A stretch of 64,000 bases of DNA from Psychromonas antarctica (GTDB lineage Bacteria > Pseudomonadota > Gammaproteobacteria > Enterobacterales > Psychromonadaceae): contig NZ_JAHNZV010000007.1 in assembly GCF_022267535.1 (NCBI RefSeq), forward strand, positions 26,398-90,397. Reading direction: 5' to 3'. The notes beneath the pieces are model-generated. The model was given only the letters and a program-made list of their open reading frames with translations. It was not told the origin of the DNA and did no database searches. Both the position numbers and the translations under genes were made by a program. Positions 16,476 to 27,356 of this stretch are shown piece after piece. Numbering within the stretch: position 1 is the stretch's first letter; every line of letters begins with the position of its first letter.

Positions 16476-19217
16476 ATGAGCGAATTTGCCTCTGACGTTT
16501 CTCCAATCAACATTGAAGATGAATTAAAGAACTCTTATCTTGATTATGCCATGAGCGTTATTGTTGGGCGAGCCTTGCCCGACGTACGCGACGGTCTGAA
16601 ACCGGTTCACCGCCGTGTTTTATTTGCAATGAGTGTATTGCGTAATGACTGGAATAAACCTTACAAAAAATCAGCACGTGTTGTTGGTGATGTGATCGGT
16701 AAATATCATCCTCATGGTGATTCTGCGGTGTATGACACCATAGTGCGAATGGCGCAGCCCTTTTCGTTACGTTATATGCTAATTGATGGACAAGGTAACT
16801 TCGGATCCGTCGATGGTGATAGTGCTGCGGCAATGCGTTATACGGAAATCCGTATGGACAAAATTGCTCATGAATTATTAGCCGATCTCGATAAAGAAAC
16901 GGTTGATTATGTGCCTAACTATGATGGTACCGAATTAATTCCTGAAGTGATGCCAACCAAAGTACCGAACCTGTTAATTAATGGTTCATCGGGCATTGCA
17001 GTCGGTATGGCGACAAATATTCCGCCACATAACTTAGGTGAAGTGATTGACGGTTGTTTAGCGTTGATCGAAAATCCAGAGCTAACCATTAATGAACTGA
17101 TTGAATATATCCCCGGCCCAGATTTTCCAACTGCCGCGATTATTAATGGTCGTAAAGGCATTATTGATGGCTACCATACCGGCCGCGGTATCATTAAAAT
17201 CCGTGCTAAAGCTGATATTGAAGTGAATGGGAAAACGGGGCGTGAAACGATCGTTGTTCATGAACTGCCTTACCAAGTTAACAAAGCGCGTTTAATTGAG
17301 AAAATTGCGGATCTAGTAAAAGATAAAAAAATTGAAGGGATCAGTGCACTGCGTGATGAGTCAGACAAAGACGGCATGCGTATGGTGGTCGAAGTTAAAC
17401 GTGGTGAAGTGGGGGAGGTTATTTTAAATAATCTTTACGCACAAACACAGATGCAGGTTTCATTTGGTATTAATGCGGTCGCATTAGACCACGGTCAGCC
17501 AAAACTGTTTAACCTCAAAGAGATGCTCGAAGCATTTATTCTGCATCGCCGCGAAGTGGTTACTCGGCGCACGGTATTTGAGCTTAAAAAAGCCAGAGAG
17601 CGCGCGCATATTCTTGAAGGATTAGCTATTTCGTTGGCTAATATTGAACCTGTCATTGCATTGATTCGCCATTGTGCGACACCTGCTGAAGCGAAAACTG
17701 CCCTGCAATCTCAAGGGTGGCAGTTAGGTAATGTATCGGCCATGCTAGAAGCTTCAGGCGTAGATGCGGCTCGCCCAGACGGTTTGGCTGTTGAGTTTGG
17801 TGTACGTGATAATCAATACTTTATGACTGAGATTCAAGCACAAGCTATTCTCGATTTACGGCTACATAAATTAACAGGTTTAGAGCACGAAAAAATATTA
17901 AGTGAATACAAAGAGCTGCTTGACTTGATTGCAGCACTGCTCTTTATACTCGGCAGCCCGGCTCGTTTGATGGAAGTTATTCGTGAAGAGTTAGTTGAAA
18001 TTAGAGCAAACTTTGCCGATCCTCGTCGCACAGAAATCACCGCAAGTGAAACAGATCTGTGCATGGAAGATCTTATTAATGAAGAAGATGTTGTTGTCAC
18101 GCTTTCTCATGAGGGCTATGTCAAATACCAGCCGCTAACCGATTACGAAGCGCAACGTCGCGGCGGTAAAGGTAAAGCAGCCACTAAGATGAAAGATGAA
18201 GACTTTATCGAAAAATTATTAGTGGCCAGTACGCATGATACCATCCTCTGCTTCTCAACACGCGGCCGCTTATACTGGCTGAAAGTGTTTAATTTACCCT
18301 TAGCTTCCCGTCAAGCGCGTGGTCGTCCAATTGTCAATATTTTACCACTGGAAGAGGGCGAGCGTATTACTGCGATTCTGCCTGTGCGTGAATATGAAGA
18401 TGACAAATTTGTGTTTATGGCAACGGCGAATGGAACTGTTAAGAAAACCGCTTTAAGTGCTTATAGCCGTCCGCGAGCAAGTGGCTTGATTGCTATCAAC
18501 TTAAATGAAGATAATGAATTGATCGGTGTTCAACTGACCGATGGTTCAAACGAGATAATGATCTTTTCTGATGCGGGTAAAGTCGTACGCTTTAAAGAAG
18601 CGGAAGAAATTGCTGTAGTAGATGAAAATGGTGCCCCCGTTGTAGATGAGAATGGCAACCAAGAAATTAAGTTCAAGGGTGTTCGCCCAATGGGACGTAC
18701 TGCAACAGGTGTACGCGGTATTAAGCTTAAAGAGGGCGAAAAAGTTGTATCTTTGATTGTGCCAAACGAAACGGGGCATATCTTAACAACAACTGAAAAT
18801 GGTTATGGAAAACGTACAGCACTTGCCGATTACTCACCTAAGAGTCGCGCAACACAAGGTGTCATATCCATTAAGGTAAGTGCACGTAACGGCAAAGTAG
18901 TTGGCGCAGTTCAAGTTGATGAAAACGATGAAATCATGCTGATCTCTAATCGAGGTACGTTAGTACGTACTCCAGTTAGCGGGGTTTCAATTGTTGGACG
19001 TAACACACAAGGTGTGACGTTAATCAAAACGCGTGAAGATGAAAAGATTGTTGCTTTGCAACGCATTGATGAAATTAAGGATGTGCCTGTTTACGAAGAG
19101 GACGGTGAGACTGTTGAAAGTGAAACAGTATTACCGAGTGCAGATCAAGAAACAGTTGAAGATGTCACATCAGAAGATGTCACATCAGAAGATGTGCAAT
19201 CTGAGTCTCAAGAATAA
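16476..19217 (+). CDS. gyrA: DNA gyrase subunit A
   Basis: GyrA breaks and rejoins DNA during ATP-driven negative supercoiling. The 913-aa protein has the winged-helix/tower core with catalytic Tyr in [10 protein letters not shown] (position 122) and the quinolone region [12 protein letters not shown], with Ser83 and Asp87 in the susceptible state. The GyrA box QRRGGKGK (about 560) opens the DNA-wrapping beta-pinwheel. It is about 38 residues longer than E. coli GyrA. Extra length comes from an acidic insert with two VVDENG units in a pinwheel blade (about residues 710-735) and an acidic tail with EDVTS repeats. Order ubiG-gyrA-serC is typical of gammaproteobacteria. Ends at a strong terminator. 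Confidence 0.98.
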   Translation: MSEFASDVSPINIEDELKNSYLDYAMSVIVGRALPDVRDGLKPVHRRVLFAMSVLRNDWNKPYKKSARVVGDVIGKYHPHGDSAVYDTIVRMAQPFSLRYMLIDGQGNFGSVDGDSAAAMRYTEIRMDKIAHELLADLDKETVDYVPNYDGTELIPEVMPTKVPNLLINGSSGIAVGMATNIPPHNLGEVIDGCLALIENPELTINELIEYIPGPDFPTAAIINGRKGIIDGYHTGRGIIKIRAKADIEVNGKTGRETIVVHELPYQVNKARLIEKIADLVKDKKIEGISALRDESDKDGMRMVVEVKRGEVGEVILNNLYAQTQMQVSFGINAVALDHGQPKLFNLKEMLEAFILHRREVVTRRTVFELKKARERAHILEGLAISLANIEPVIALIRHCATPAEAKTALQSQGWQLGNVSAMLEASGVDAARPDGLAVEFGVRDNQYFMTEIQAQAILDLRLHKLTGLEHEKILSEYKELLDLIAALLFILGSPARLMEVIREELVEIRANFADPRRTEITASETDLCMEDLINEEDVVVTLSHEGYVKYQPLTDYEAQRRGGKGKAATKMKDEDFIEKLLVASTHDTILCFSTRGRLYWLKVFNLPLASRQARGRPIVNILPLEEGERITAILPVREYEDDKFVFMATANGTVKKTALSAYSRPRASGLIAINLNEDNELIGVQLTDGSNEIMIFSDAGKVVRFKEAEEIAVVDENGAPVVDENGNQEIKFKGVRPMGRTATGVRGIKLKEGEKVVSLIVPNETGHILTTTENGYGKRTALADYSPKSRATQGVISIKVSARNGKVVGAVQVDENDEIMLISNRGTLVRTPVSGVSIVGRNTQGVTLIKTREDEKIVALQRIDEIKDVPVYEEDGETVESETVLPSADQETVEDVTSEDVTSEDVQSESQE
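19158..19196 (+). repeat. 15-bp tandem repeat in the gyrA tail
   Basis: GAAGATGTCACATCA occurs twice in direct tandem (19158-19172, 19173-19187), followed by a partial third copy (GAAGATGTG). It encodes [13 protein letters not shown] in the acidic C-terminal tail of GyrA. Being in frame, slippage would change tail length in steps of five residues. Confidence 0.85.
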
Positions 19218-19236
19218 ACAATTCAGACAGTAAAAT

Positions 19237-19263
19237 AAGCGGCTTCGGCCGCTTGTTTTTTTT
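19237..19263 (+). terminator. Terminator after gyrA
   Basis: AAGCGGC-TTCG-GCCGCTT, a seven-bp stem with a stable TTCG tetraloop, is followed by G and eight T. It lies 20 bp after the gyrA stop and isolates gyrA from serC. Confidence 0.93.
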
Positions 19264-19275
19264 AAGAGAAATAAT

Positions 19276-20364
19276 ATGACAAAAATATTTAATTTCTGTG
19301 CTGGACCCGCAATGTTACCTGAAGCGGTTATGCAAAAAGCACAACAAGAGTTTTGTAATTGGCAAAATCTGGGTGTTTCTGTGATGGAAGTAAGCCACCG
19401 CAGCCCAGAATTTGTTGCGATGGCACAACAGGCAGAGCAAGACTTGCGTGAACTGATGGCTATTCCCGATAATTATAAGGTGCTATTTTGCCATGGCGGC
19501 GGGCGCGGGCAGTTTGCTGCTGTGCCACTTAATCTGCTTGATAGTAAACTCAATGCAGATTACTTATTAACCGGGCAATGGTCAAAATATGCGGTTGCTG
19601 AAGCTAAAAAACATGCACGAATTGCAGAAACCAATATTCTCACCACGACGACAGACGGTAAGATAAGCGTTCGCCCTTGTGCTGATTGGAAAATTAATGC
19701 GGGCGCGGCTTATGTGCATTACTGCCCGAATGAGACCATTGAGGGGATTGAACTCTTTGATATCCCGGAAACCGGTGTTGTGCCGTTAGTCGCTGATATG
19801 AGCTCAACTATTTTGTCACGTCCTATCGACGTTTCAAAATTTGGTGTTATTTACGCAGGGGCACAAAAAAACATCGGTCCATCTGGCCTAGCTATCGTCA
19901 TTGTACGTGATGACTTGATTGGTAAAGCGCGGCAAACAATTCCCGCTATTTTTGATTATAAAATACAAGCAGATGCGGATTCTATGTATAACACGCCACC
20001 AACGTATGCTTGGTATCTTGCTGGATTAGTTTTTAAATGGCTCCTTGAACAGGGGGGCGTGGTTGAAATTGAAAAGAAAAATATCGCTAAAGCAGCTCTA
20101 CTTTATAACTTTATCGATCAATCTACATTTTATGCCAATAATATTGATAAAAGCGTACGTAGTCGTATGAATGTGCCTTTTGCGTTAATCAATGAAGGCC
20201 TCAATGAAGCTTTCTTAATTGAGTCAAAAGCGGCAGGATTATTAACACTTAAAGGCCATAAAATAGTGGGCGGGATGCGTGCCAGCCTTTACAATGCGAT
20301 GCCGATTGAAGGTGTGCAGGCGTTAGTTGATTTTATGACTGCTTTTGAGAAAAAATACGCTTAA
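19276..20364 (+). CDS. serC: Phosphoserine aminotransferase
   Basis: SerC is a PLP enzyme that converts 3-phosphohydroxypyruvate to phosphoserine and also serves pyridoxal phosphate synthesis. The 362-aa protein shows the opening [21 protein letters not shown], and the PLP lysine in [13 protein letters not shown]. Length equals E. coli SerC. It leads a probable serC-hisC-aroA unit with gaps of 41 and 35 bp. The start ATG follows AAGAGAAATAAT, just past the gyrA terminator. Confidence 0.97.
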   Translation: MTKIFNFCAGPAMLPEAVMQKAQQEFCNWQNLGVSVMEVSHRSPEFVAMAQQAEQDLRELMAIPDNYKVLFCHGGGRGQFAAVPLNLLDSKLNADYLLTGQWSKYAVAEAKKHARIAETNILTTTTDGKISVRPCADWKINAGAAYVHYCPNETIEGIELFDIPETGVVPLVADMSSTILSRPIDVSKFGVIYAGAQKNIGPSGLAIVIVRDDLIGKARQTIPAIFDYKIQADADSMYNTPPTYAWYLAGLVFKWLLEQGGVVEIEKKNIAKAALLYNFIDQSTFYANNIDKSVRSRMNVPFALINEGLNEAFLIESKAAGLLTLKGHKIVGGMRASLYNAMPIEGVQALVDFMTAFEKKYA

Positions 20365-20405
20365 TAAAAAAGTTTAAATTTCAGTTAATGTATCGAGGCT
20401 AACAG

Positions 20406-21515
20406 ATGAGTTGTGACTTTTTAGAGCTTGCTAATAGTGCGGTGCAAACATTGCACCCTTACCAAGCGGGCAAACCAACGGATGAGTTGGAACGTGAATT
20501 GGGTATTTCTGATATTGTAAAACTGGCTTCTAATGAAAACCCACTGGGTTTAAGTGCTGCCGTTAAATCGGCTTTACAAGAAGAATTATGCGGACTAACT
20601 CGCTACCCCGATGCAAATGGTTATTACCTCAAAGAAGCACTGGCCAATAAATATGGTGTTGAGTTGAACCAAGTAACCTTAGGTAATGGCTCCAACGATC
20701 TGCTTGAGTTGATTGCCCGAGCATTTGTAAACACTGAAAATGAAGTGATTTTCGCGCAGCATGCTTTTGTGGTTTATCCACTTGTTACCCAAGCAATCGG
20801 TGCAAAATCGGTGCTTGTGCCCGCTAAAAATTACGGTCATGATTTAGATGCGATGGCCGCTGCCATCACGACTAAGAGCAAACTGATTTTTATCGCCAAT
20901 CCCAATAATCCAACGGGTACTTTTTTGCAACAAGATGCGCTTTACGCTTTCTTAGCTAAAGTACCTGAAACTGTTTTAGTGGTATTGGATGAAGCCTATT
21001 TTGAATATGCCGATCCAGCGCTTCGTGGTAATGCTATTGAGTGGATTAAAACTTTCCCTAATCTGATTGTATCACGCACCTTCTCCAAAGCTTATGGTTT
21101 AGCTGGACTGCGTATAGGTTACACTATCTCCAATGCACAAATCGCTGCTATTTTAAATCGTCTCCGTCAACCTTTTAACTGTAACGCATTAGCGCTTAAA
21201 GCTGCACAGACTGTTTTACAAGACGATCAATACTTACAAGATGTTATTCAACTAAATAATGCGGGCATGGCTGATTTAAGTGCGTTTTTTAGTGCCTATG
21301 GGCTTGATTTTATTCCCTCAATGGGTAACTTTATTAGCGTCGATGTGCAGCAATCAGGGGATCTGGTTTACCAAGGTTTGCTGCAAGAGGGAGTGATTGT
21401 TCGCCCTGTGACAGGTTATGGTCTACCTCATCATCTACGCATTAGTATCGGCACTGAAACTGAAAACCAACGTTTTAAACAAGCTTTGATTAAAGTGCTT
21501 AAGTTAGAAAGTTAA
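20406..21515 (+). CDS. hisC: Histidinol-phosphate / aromatic aminotransferase (HisC family)
   Basis: The 369-aa fold-type I PLP aminotransferase shows [11 protein letters not shown], the substrate-site [12 protein letters not shown], and the PLP lysine in [17 protein letters not shown], all of the HisC family. It lies between serC and aroA, far from any his operon, as in many gammaproteobacteria. This context suggests the second HisC paralogue, which can also transaminate aromatic precursors (prephenate or phenylpyruvate side), rather than the his-operon enzyme. That functional split is inference. Confidence 0.9.
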   Translation: MSCDFLELANSAVQTLHPYQAGKPTDELERELGISDIVKLASNENPLGLSAAVKSALQEELCGLTRYPDANGYYLKEALANKYGVELNQVTLGNGSNDLLELIARAFVNTENEVIFAQHAFVVYPLVTQAIGAKSVLVPAKNYGHDLDAMAAAITTKSKLIFIANPNNPTGTFLQQDALYAFLAKVPETVLVVLDEAYFEYADPALRGNAIEWIKTFPNLIVSRTFSKAYGLAGLRIGYTISNAQIAAILNRLRQPFNCNALALKAAQTVLQDDQYLQDVIQLNNAGMADLSAFFSAYGLDFIPSMGNFISVDVQQSGDLVYQGLLQEGVIVRPVTGYGLPHHLRISIGTETENQRFKQALIKVLKLES

Positions 21516-21550
21516 GCTGTCGCGATCAGATTATAAAAACAGAGAGTATT

Positions 21551-22837
21551 ATGGAACAACTATTATTAAACCCTATTGCTAAAGTCGATGGTGAAATTAA
21601 CCTCCCCGGTTCAAAGAGTCTCTCTAATCGGGCTTTACTCTTGGCTGCCTTAGCAAAAGGCACAACCACACTGAGCAATCTATTAGACAGTGACGATATA
21701 CGTCATATGTTAAATGCCTTAAAAAAGTTGGGCGTAAAGTATCAGCTTTCGACAGATAAAAAATGCTGCGTTGTGGAAGGGTTGGGTAGAGCGTTTAATA
21801 CCGAGGAACAGGGCGTTTTGGAACTGTTTCTAGGGAATGCTGGTACCGCGATGCGCCCGCTTTGTGCTGCGCTTTGTTTGGGACAAGGTGAATATCTGTT
21901 AACCGGTGAAGCGCGTATGTTTGAGCGGCCAATTGGTAGTTTAGTCGATGCATTAAAACAGGCTGGCGCTAATATTACTTATCTAAAAGATGAAAATTAC
22001 CCACCACTTAAAATCAAAGGTACGGGGCTTCAAGGTGGCAAAATTCAGATTGATGGCAGTGTATCCAGTCAGTTTTTAACCGCATTTTTAATGTCCGCCC
22101 CGATGGCCACGCAAGAGACAACAATTGAAATTGTTGGTGAGTTGGTTTCTAAACCCTATATCAAAATTACTTTGCAAATTATGCAAGACTTTGGTGTTGA
22201 AGTTGAGAATGACAACTATCAACGTTTTGTGATTAAAGCCGGACAAACCTATACAGCTCCGGGGGATTATTTAGTGGAAGGCGATGCGTCATCCGCTTCT
22301 TATTTTCTGGCGGCTGGGGCGATTGCTGGCGGCAGCATTAAAGTGACTGGCATTGGCAAAAAATCGGTACAGGGTGATATTCAATTTGCCGATGTCCTCG
22401 AGGCGATGGGGGCAAATATAGAGTGGGGCGATGATTATATTAAAGCCAGCAAGGGTGAGCTCAAAGCTATCGATATGGATATGAACCATATTCCCGATGC
22501 GGCGATGACCATCGCTGTCGCTGCACTTTTTGCACAGGGCACCACTAAAATCCGCAATGTATACAACTGGCGTGTTAAAGAAACCGACCGTTTATACGCG
22601 ATGGCCACCGAGCTGCGTAAAGTAGGGGCAACGGTTGTTGAAGGGCATGATTTTATTGAGGTGACGCCGCCGACTAAAATTATTCATGCTGCCATTGATA
22701 CCTATGATGATCATCGTATGGCGATGTGTTTTTCATTAGTGGCGTTAAGCGATACACCGGTCACCATTAATGACCCTAAATGCACATCGAAAACATTCCC
22801 CGATTATTTTGAGAAGTTGGCTTCGGTGAGTTTGTAA
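21551..22837 (+). CDS. aroA: 5-enolpyruvylshikimate-3-phosphate synthase
   Basis: AroA adds enolpyruvate to shikimate 3-phosphate, the sixth shikimate step. The 428-aa protein has the family signatures [18 protein letters not shown] (residues 19-36), the PEP-site [21 protein letters not shown] and DDHRMAMCF. The glyphosate-site loop GNAGTAMRP is of the sensitive class I type. Length matches E. coli (427). It ends the serC-hisC-aroA series, and the downstream region is mobile-element debris. Confidence 0.98.
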   Translation: MEQLLLNPIAKVDGEINLPGSKSLSNRALLLAALAKGTTTLSNLLDSDDIRHMLNALKKLGVKYQLSTDKKCCVVEGLGRAFNTEEQGVLELFLGNAGTAMRPLCAALCLGQGEYLLTGEARMFERPIGSLVDALKQAGANITYLKDENYPPLKIKGTGLQGGKIQIDGSVSSQFLTAFLMSAPMATQETTIEIVGELVSKPYIKITLQIMQDFGVEVENDNYQRFVIKAGQTYTAPGDYLVEGDASSASYFLAAGAIAGGSIKVTGIGKKSVQGDIQFADVLEAMGANIEWGDDYIKASKGELKAIDMDMNHIPDAAMTIAVAALFAQGTTKIRNVYNWRVKETDRLYAMATELRKVGATVVEGHDFIEVTPPTKIIHAAIDTYDDHRMAMCFSLVALSDTPVTINDPKCTSKTFPDYFEKLASVSL

Positions 22838-22907
22838 TGTTTTCTCGTTAGAGTGGCCTTGCGGAAGTGTGGGCGGCCCGCTATATTAGTTGAATAGTTT
22901 TGGGTGT

Positions 22908-22936
22908 AGATCTTTTTAGTCGGAACAAGATCTTTT
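22908..22936 (+). terminator. Weak candidate terminator after aroA
   Basis: AGATCTT and AAGATCT form a seven-bp AT-rich stem with a 12-base loop followed by TTT, 71 bp after aroA. The short T-run makes it weak. Confidence 0.35.
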
Positions 22937-23034
22937 AAAATTCAATGAATTACAAATAAATAAAGCAACAAGAAGAGCTTTTTGTGGTGCTTGTTAAGCT
23001 ACCACACACAACAAGCAACCCCAAAAGGCCTTCT

Positions 23035-24521
23035 ATGAATCTAGCTTACCTGACTATCCCTGAAATTTCATTTTTTTCAAATGCAAAGAACCAGTTTTCA
23101 AGCATGATTTCACATTTAGAATCAGAAAGTTGTAAAGACAAAGAACACGCGGATATCGAATAATATATTCAAGATGAAGGCTTTGAGCTTCTAAGGCGCT
23201 TTTTTCAAGGGTATTTATCACTGCTTGAATCACAGCAGGCAGTAAAAACCTCCGTATTTAACGCACAAGGAAAATCACTTTCCAATGTAAAAAAGAAAAC
23301 CTCTCGTCAGTTAACAACACTATTTTGAAGAGGTAACAGTGAGTAGCAAGCCCCAACAAAAAAAGTGTATTTCCTCTCGATAAAAAACTCAATCTAGCTA
23401 ACCGGAAGTTTTCAGATGGTGTTGCTCAACGAGTGGCAATTGAAGCATCTAAAAACTTTTTTGATGACACCGTTGAGTCCATCAATACAATGACAGGTGC
23501 AACCATTGCTAAACGGCAAACGCTGCAATTGGCTACAAGATGTAGCACAGGATTTTGATGATTATTATTTAAAAAACGCTATTTAGAGACCGAAAAAAAT
23601 CAAGGCATCTTAGTGCTTTCATTTGATGGTAAAGGGGTCGTAGTACGACCAGATTCACTACGCGAATGCACTGCCAAAGCAGCAAAAAGAAGTAAAAATA
23701 TCAATAGTCGCCTGAGCCAAGGAGAGAAAAAAGATCGCAAACGTATGGCACAAGTGGCAACGGTTTACTCCGCTCTTCCAGATATCAGGAGCCCAGATTC
23801 AATAATGAGCAATGACAAAAGTAACGTGAGTAAACCCCCTCGCTCAAAACGCAACAAACGTGTTTGGGCAAGTATTGAAAACAGTGCTGAATTTGTTATT
23901 GAAGATGGATTTAAAGAGGCACTGCAAAGAGATCCAGAACAAAAAAGGGAGTGGGTTGTACTCATCGATGGGCATCCACACCAGCTAAAGTTGATTGAAA
24001 AAGTGATGAAATCACTGCGTATTAAAGCAACAATCATCATAGATTTTATTCATGTTTTAGAATGTTTATGGACAGCAGATTGGTGCATCTTTAAAAAAGG
24101 TGATTCAAAAGTAGAAACATGGATTGCCACTAATGCATTAAAAATCCTTAATGCAAAATGCAACCAGGTTGTGAAAGGGATTAGAATTAAAGCAACTAAA
24201 AATAAGGTTGAAAAGCGATAAGCTGCAGATACTTGCGCCAAGTATCTGCTAAAAAACAAATCTCGATTTTGCTACAAAGATGCATTAGATAAAGGCTTTC
24301 CTATTGCTAGTGGTGTTATTGAAGAAGCTTGTAGACACATTATTAACGATCGATTGGATGTAACAGGAGCAAGGTGTAGCCTCAGGGGGCGGAAGCTATT
24401 TTAAGGTTGCGATCACTTAGATCCAGCTGTCATTCCGCACCTGAATGATTATTACAATTCACCTTTAAATCGTGATCTGTATTTCAAAATGTTTATATTT
24501 TTGAGAAAAATAAAAAAATGA
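23035..24521 (+). pseudogene. Decayed ISKra4-type transposase
   Basis: Reading across frames gives an ISKra4-family transposase: an N-terminal part from ATG 23035, then VLSFDGKGVVVRPDSLRE, VVLIDGHPHQLKLI, IIDFIHVLECLWTADWC and ASGVIEEACRHIINDRLDVTGAR. The catalytic Asp, Asp and Glu positions are still visible. The frame is broken by a TAA at 23161, a TGA near 23326, shifts between about 23330 and 23620, a TAA at 24219, a shift in the G-run near 24390, and another before the final FHLNDYY-like part. The longest intact piece is 202 codons (23613-24221). It cannot make an active enzyme. Terminal repeats were not resolved. It lies between aroA and mreB. Confidence 0.88.
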
Positions 24522-24574
24522 TTGACCCCGATCTCTCTTTTTGATCTATTACTCTCTTTTGAGATAAATATATC

Positions 24575-24971
24575 ATGACCTACCCGTTTACTAAGTCACT
24601 TGAGCACCGCCAAGTGAGCTTTGCCCATCTTTCCGTCGCTATGATCATCAATGGGTTAGGATTTACTGGTCGCACTCTACATAACCTCAATTCTGGATAA
24701 GCTAAACGATACAGTACCGTTATTTACGCGTATTTCTGCGTTAAATCATCTGCCAATAACCCGTTATTGCTGCGATGATTCGCCTTGAACTACGCAAAAC
24801 TAACAGCACTGTATAATATGTTTTTTAACTTGTTGATATTTAATCTGATTTCGCTTCCATTATCCAGAACTGAGGTTACATATGTACAGTGAATACTTTT
24901 CGGATAAGCCATTAGATCGTCTTATTGCGCCCGGTATTCAAGCTGAACATATCAATGATGACGCGTTAGGC
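24575..24971 (+). pseudogene. IS1634-type (DUF4277) transposase N-terminal fragment, split by a MITE
   Basis: From ATG 24575 the frame reads HRQVSFAHLSVAMIINGLGF up to TLH at 24682. After the 195-bp insert it resumes as MYSEYFSDKPLDRLIAPGIQ and then AEHINDDALG. This is the N-terminal DUF4277 region typical of IS1634-family transposases (NGLGF, DKP-x-x-RLI, AEH-x-NDDALG). Removing the insert and one ACAT copy joins both halves in the same frame. After ALG (about 24968) the similarity stops and a GGDEF-like tail begins, so most of the transposase is gone. Confidence 0.8.
24683..24877. mobile_element. 195-bp MITE with 18-bp inverted ends and ACAT duplication
   Basis: The left end AACCTCAATTCTGGATAA and right end TTATCCAGAACTGAGGTT are inverted repeats with one mismatch in 18. 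ACAT is duplicated at 24679-24682 and 24878-24881. No open frame of note is inside, and a perfect small palindrome (CAATAAC-CC-GTTATTG) lies near the centre. It interrupts a DUF4277 transposase fragment. The partner transposase is not in the window. Confidence 0.88.
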
Positions 24972-25086
24972 CATTGCCACCGCTGATCAACAACTTTACT
25001 TAGCTAAAAAATAAGGAAGAAATTGTACTTTTTGTAATGCTGAAGATAGACAAGCCGTGGTGACAAATAGTCTCCGTGCCAATTAA
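24970..25086 (+). pseudogene. C-terminal tail of a GGDEF (diguanylate cyclase) gene
   Basis: In frame from GCC 24970 the sequence reads AIATADQQLYLAKK-stop-GRNCTF and ends VTNSLRAN at TAA 25084-25086. ADQQLYLAKK-x-GRN is the classic end of GGDEF domains. An in-frame TAA replaces the residue before GRN. Only about 38 codons survive, and the catalytic GGDEF loop is missing. The upstream part was probably replaced by the transposase fragment. Confidence 0.65.
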
Positions 25087-25136
25087 ATGTGTTGCAGAGA
25101 CTATCGTTATAAACTGCATTTTTTTTTTGATGCATT

Positions 25137-25232
25137 AAGGCAAGCAAAAAAATGATAGGTACAAATACTAACAGGCAACACAATTGGGTGCACTCATTGT
25201 GAATTTGTTACTGTTTTTTGTTTTTTTGCCTT
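25137..25232. repeat. Long imperfect palindrome upstream of mreB
   Basis: The ends AAGGCAAGCAAAAAAA and TTTTTTTGCCTT pair, inner segments AACAGGCAAC and GTTACTGTT pair loosely, and CACAAT/ATTGTG close the centre. The 96-bp stretch can fold into one long interrupted hairpin. It encodes nothing and lies 126 bp upstream of mreB. Confidence 0.45.
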
Positions 25233-25340
25233 ATAAAGTTTAAATAATAAGGTTAAATCTATTTTACTGCAGCTATTCACTTTATTATCTTGATGAAAGA
25301 TGGACGGGTTGCTAAAGTACGCTCCTTACTTTATTTTTAG

Positions 25341-26402
<1,062 letters not shown>

Positions 26403-26442
26403 CCTCGTGTCATATTGCAAGCTACTTCACGAGGGGCTTGCA
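26403..26442 (+). promoter_or_regulatory. Interleaved hairpins in the mreB-mreC gap
   Basis: Starting right after the mreB stop, CCTCGTG (26403-26409) pairs with CACGAGG (26428-26434), and TGCAAGC (26416-26422) pairs with GCTTGCA (26436-26442). The two perfect seven-bp stems interleave, so they are mutually exclusive or form a strained pseudoknot (only one base between the last two strands). No T-run follows. It may adjust the mreB:mreC ratio. Confidence 0.5.
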
Positions 26443-26474
26443 GTGAATACCTTTATTTTATTTGATCGGCGCTA

Positions 26475-27356
26475 ATGAAAACTATTTTTACACGTGGCCC
26501 CTCTTTTTTATTAAGGCTATCCATAGTGATAGCCCTTTCGCTTATCTTATTTTTAGCCGATAGCCAATTTAACCTATTTACTTCTGTGCGGATTTACCTT
26601 AATTCTTTAGTTAGCCCCGTTCAATATGCTGCCGATGCACCGCAAAAATTATTTAGCGCTTTGTCTGAAAATTTAGTAACTCGGCAAGCTTTAAAAGCAC
26701 GCAATCAGCAGTTAGAGAAAGATAATTTACTGCTCAAAGCGGATCGCTTATTGTTAACACAATTACAGCATGAAAATAATCAGCTGCGTGAATTATTAAA
26801 TTCACAACGCATATTTACTAATAAACGCATGATAGCAGAGGTAATGCGCTTAGAATCAGATCCCTTTACTCAGCAATTATTGATCGATAAAGGCGCCTTA
26901 GATGGTGTTTATTTAGGGCAGCCCGTTATCAATGAACAAGGGGTCGTGGGACAAGTCTCGCAAGTAGGCAGCACGACCAGTCGTGTTTTATTAATTGTTG
27001 ATGCCAGTCATGGCATCCCAGTCCGTGTGCAACGTAATGACATCACAGCTATCGTTCACGGTAGCGGGGCTTGGAACAAATTGAACGTGCCTTTTGTGCA
27101 AAGTAATGCAGATTTAAAAGAGGGCGATTTGTTGGTGACTTCTGGATTAGGTGGACGTTTTCCTGCGGGTTATCCTGTCGCAACTGTTACCCATTTTGAT
27201 TATCTGGAAGGGGCGCTTTATGCCGATGTTACCGCTACACCTGTCGCTTTACTAGATAGAAGCCGTTATCTATTATTATTGTGGAATGATGGCCGAATTA
27301 AGGAATCTGATTTATCGCTCGATTCATTGGAGTCCGATGATGTCACCAGCCCGTAA
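26475..27356 (+). CDS. mreC: Rod shape-determining protein MreC
   Basis: MreC is a bitopic protein linking MreB to PBP2/RodA. The 293-aa protein has a membrane segment at about residues 13-29, a coiled coil at about 65-110 (ALKARNQQLEKDNLLLKADR), then the periplasmic beta-domain (ESDPFTQQLLIDKGALDGV, VTSGLGGRFPAGYPV). This is the standard MreC layout. The C-terminal end overlaps the mreD start by about 20 bp, so translation is probably coupled. Confidence 0.96.
   Translation: MKTIFTRGPSFLLRLSIVIALSLILFLADSQFNLFTSVRIYLNSLVSPVQYAADAPQKLFSALSENLVTRQALKARNQQLEKDNLLLKADRLLLTQLQHENNQLRELLNSQRIFTNKRMIAEVMRLESDPFTQQLLIDKGALDGVYLGQPVINEQGVVGQVSQVGSTTSRVLLIVDASHGIPVRVQRNDITAIVHGSGAWNKLNVPFVQSNADLKEGDLLVTSGLGGRFPAGYPVATVTHFDYLEGALYADVTATPVALLDRSRYLLLLWNDGRIKESDLSLDSLESDDVTSP

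Noticed and set aside
26403..26442. A standard intrinsic terminator between mreB and mreC
   Set aside because: The stems are good but no T-run follows, so simple intrinsic termination is not supported; listed as a regulatory structure instead.
26403..26442. A classical H-type pseudoknot
   Set aside because: Only one base connects the third and fourth strands, too short to span a seven-bp stem in the usual geometry; alternative hairpins are more likely.
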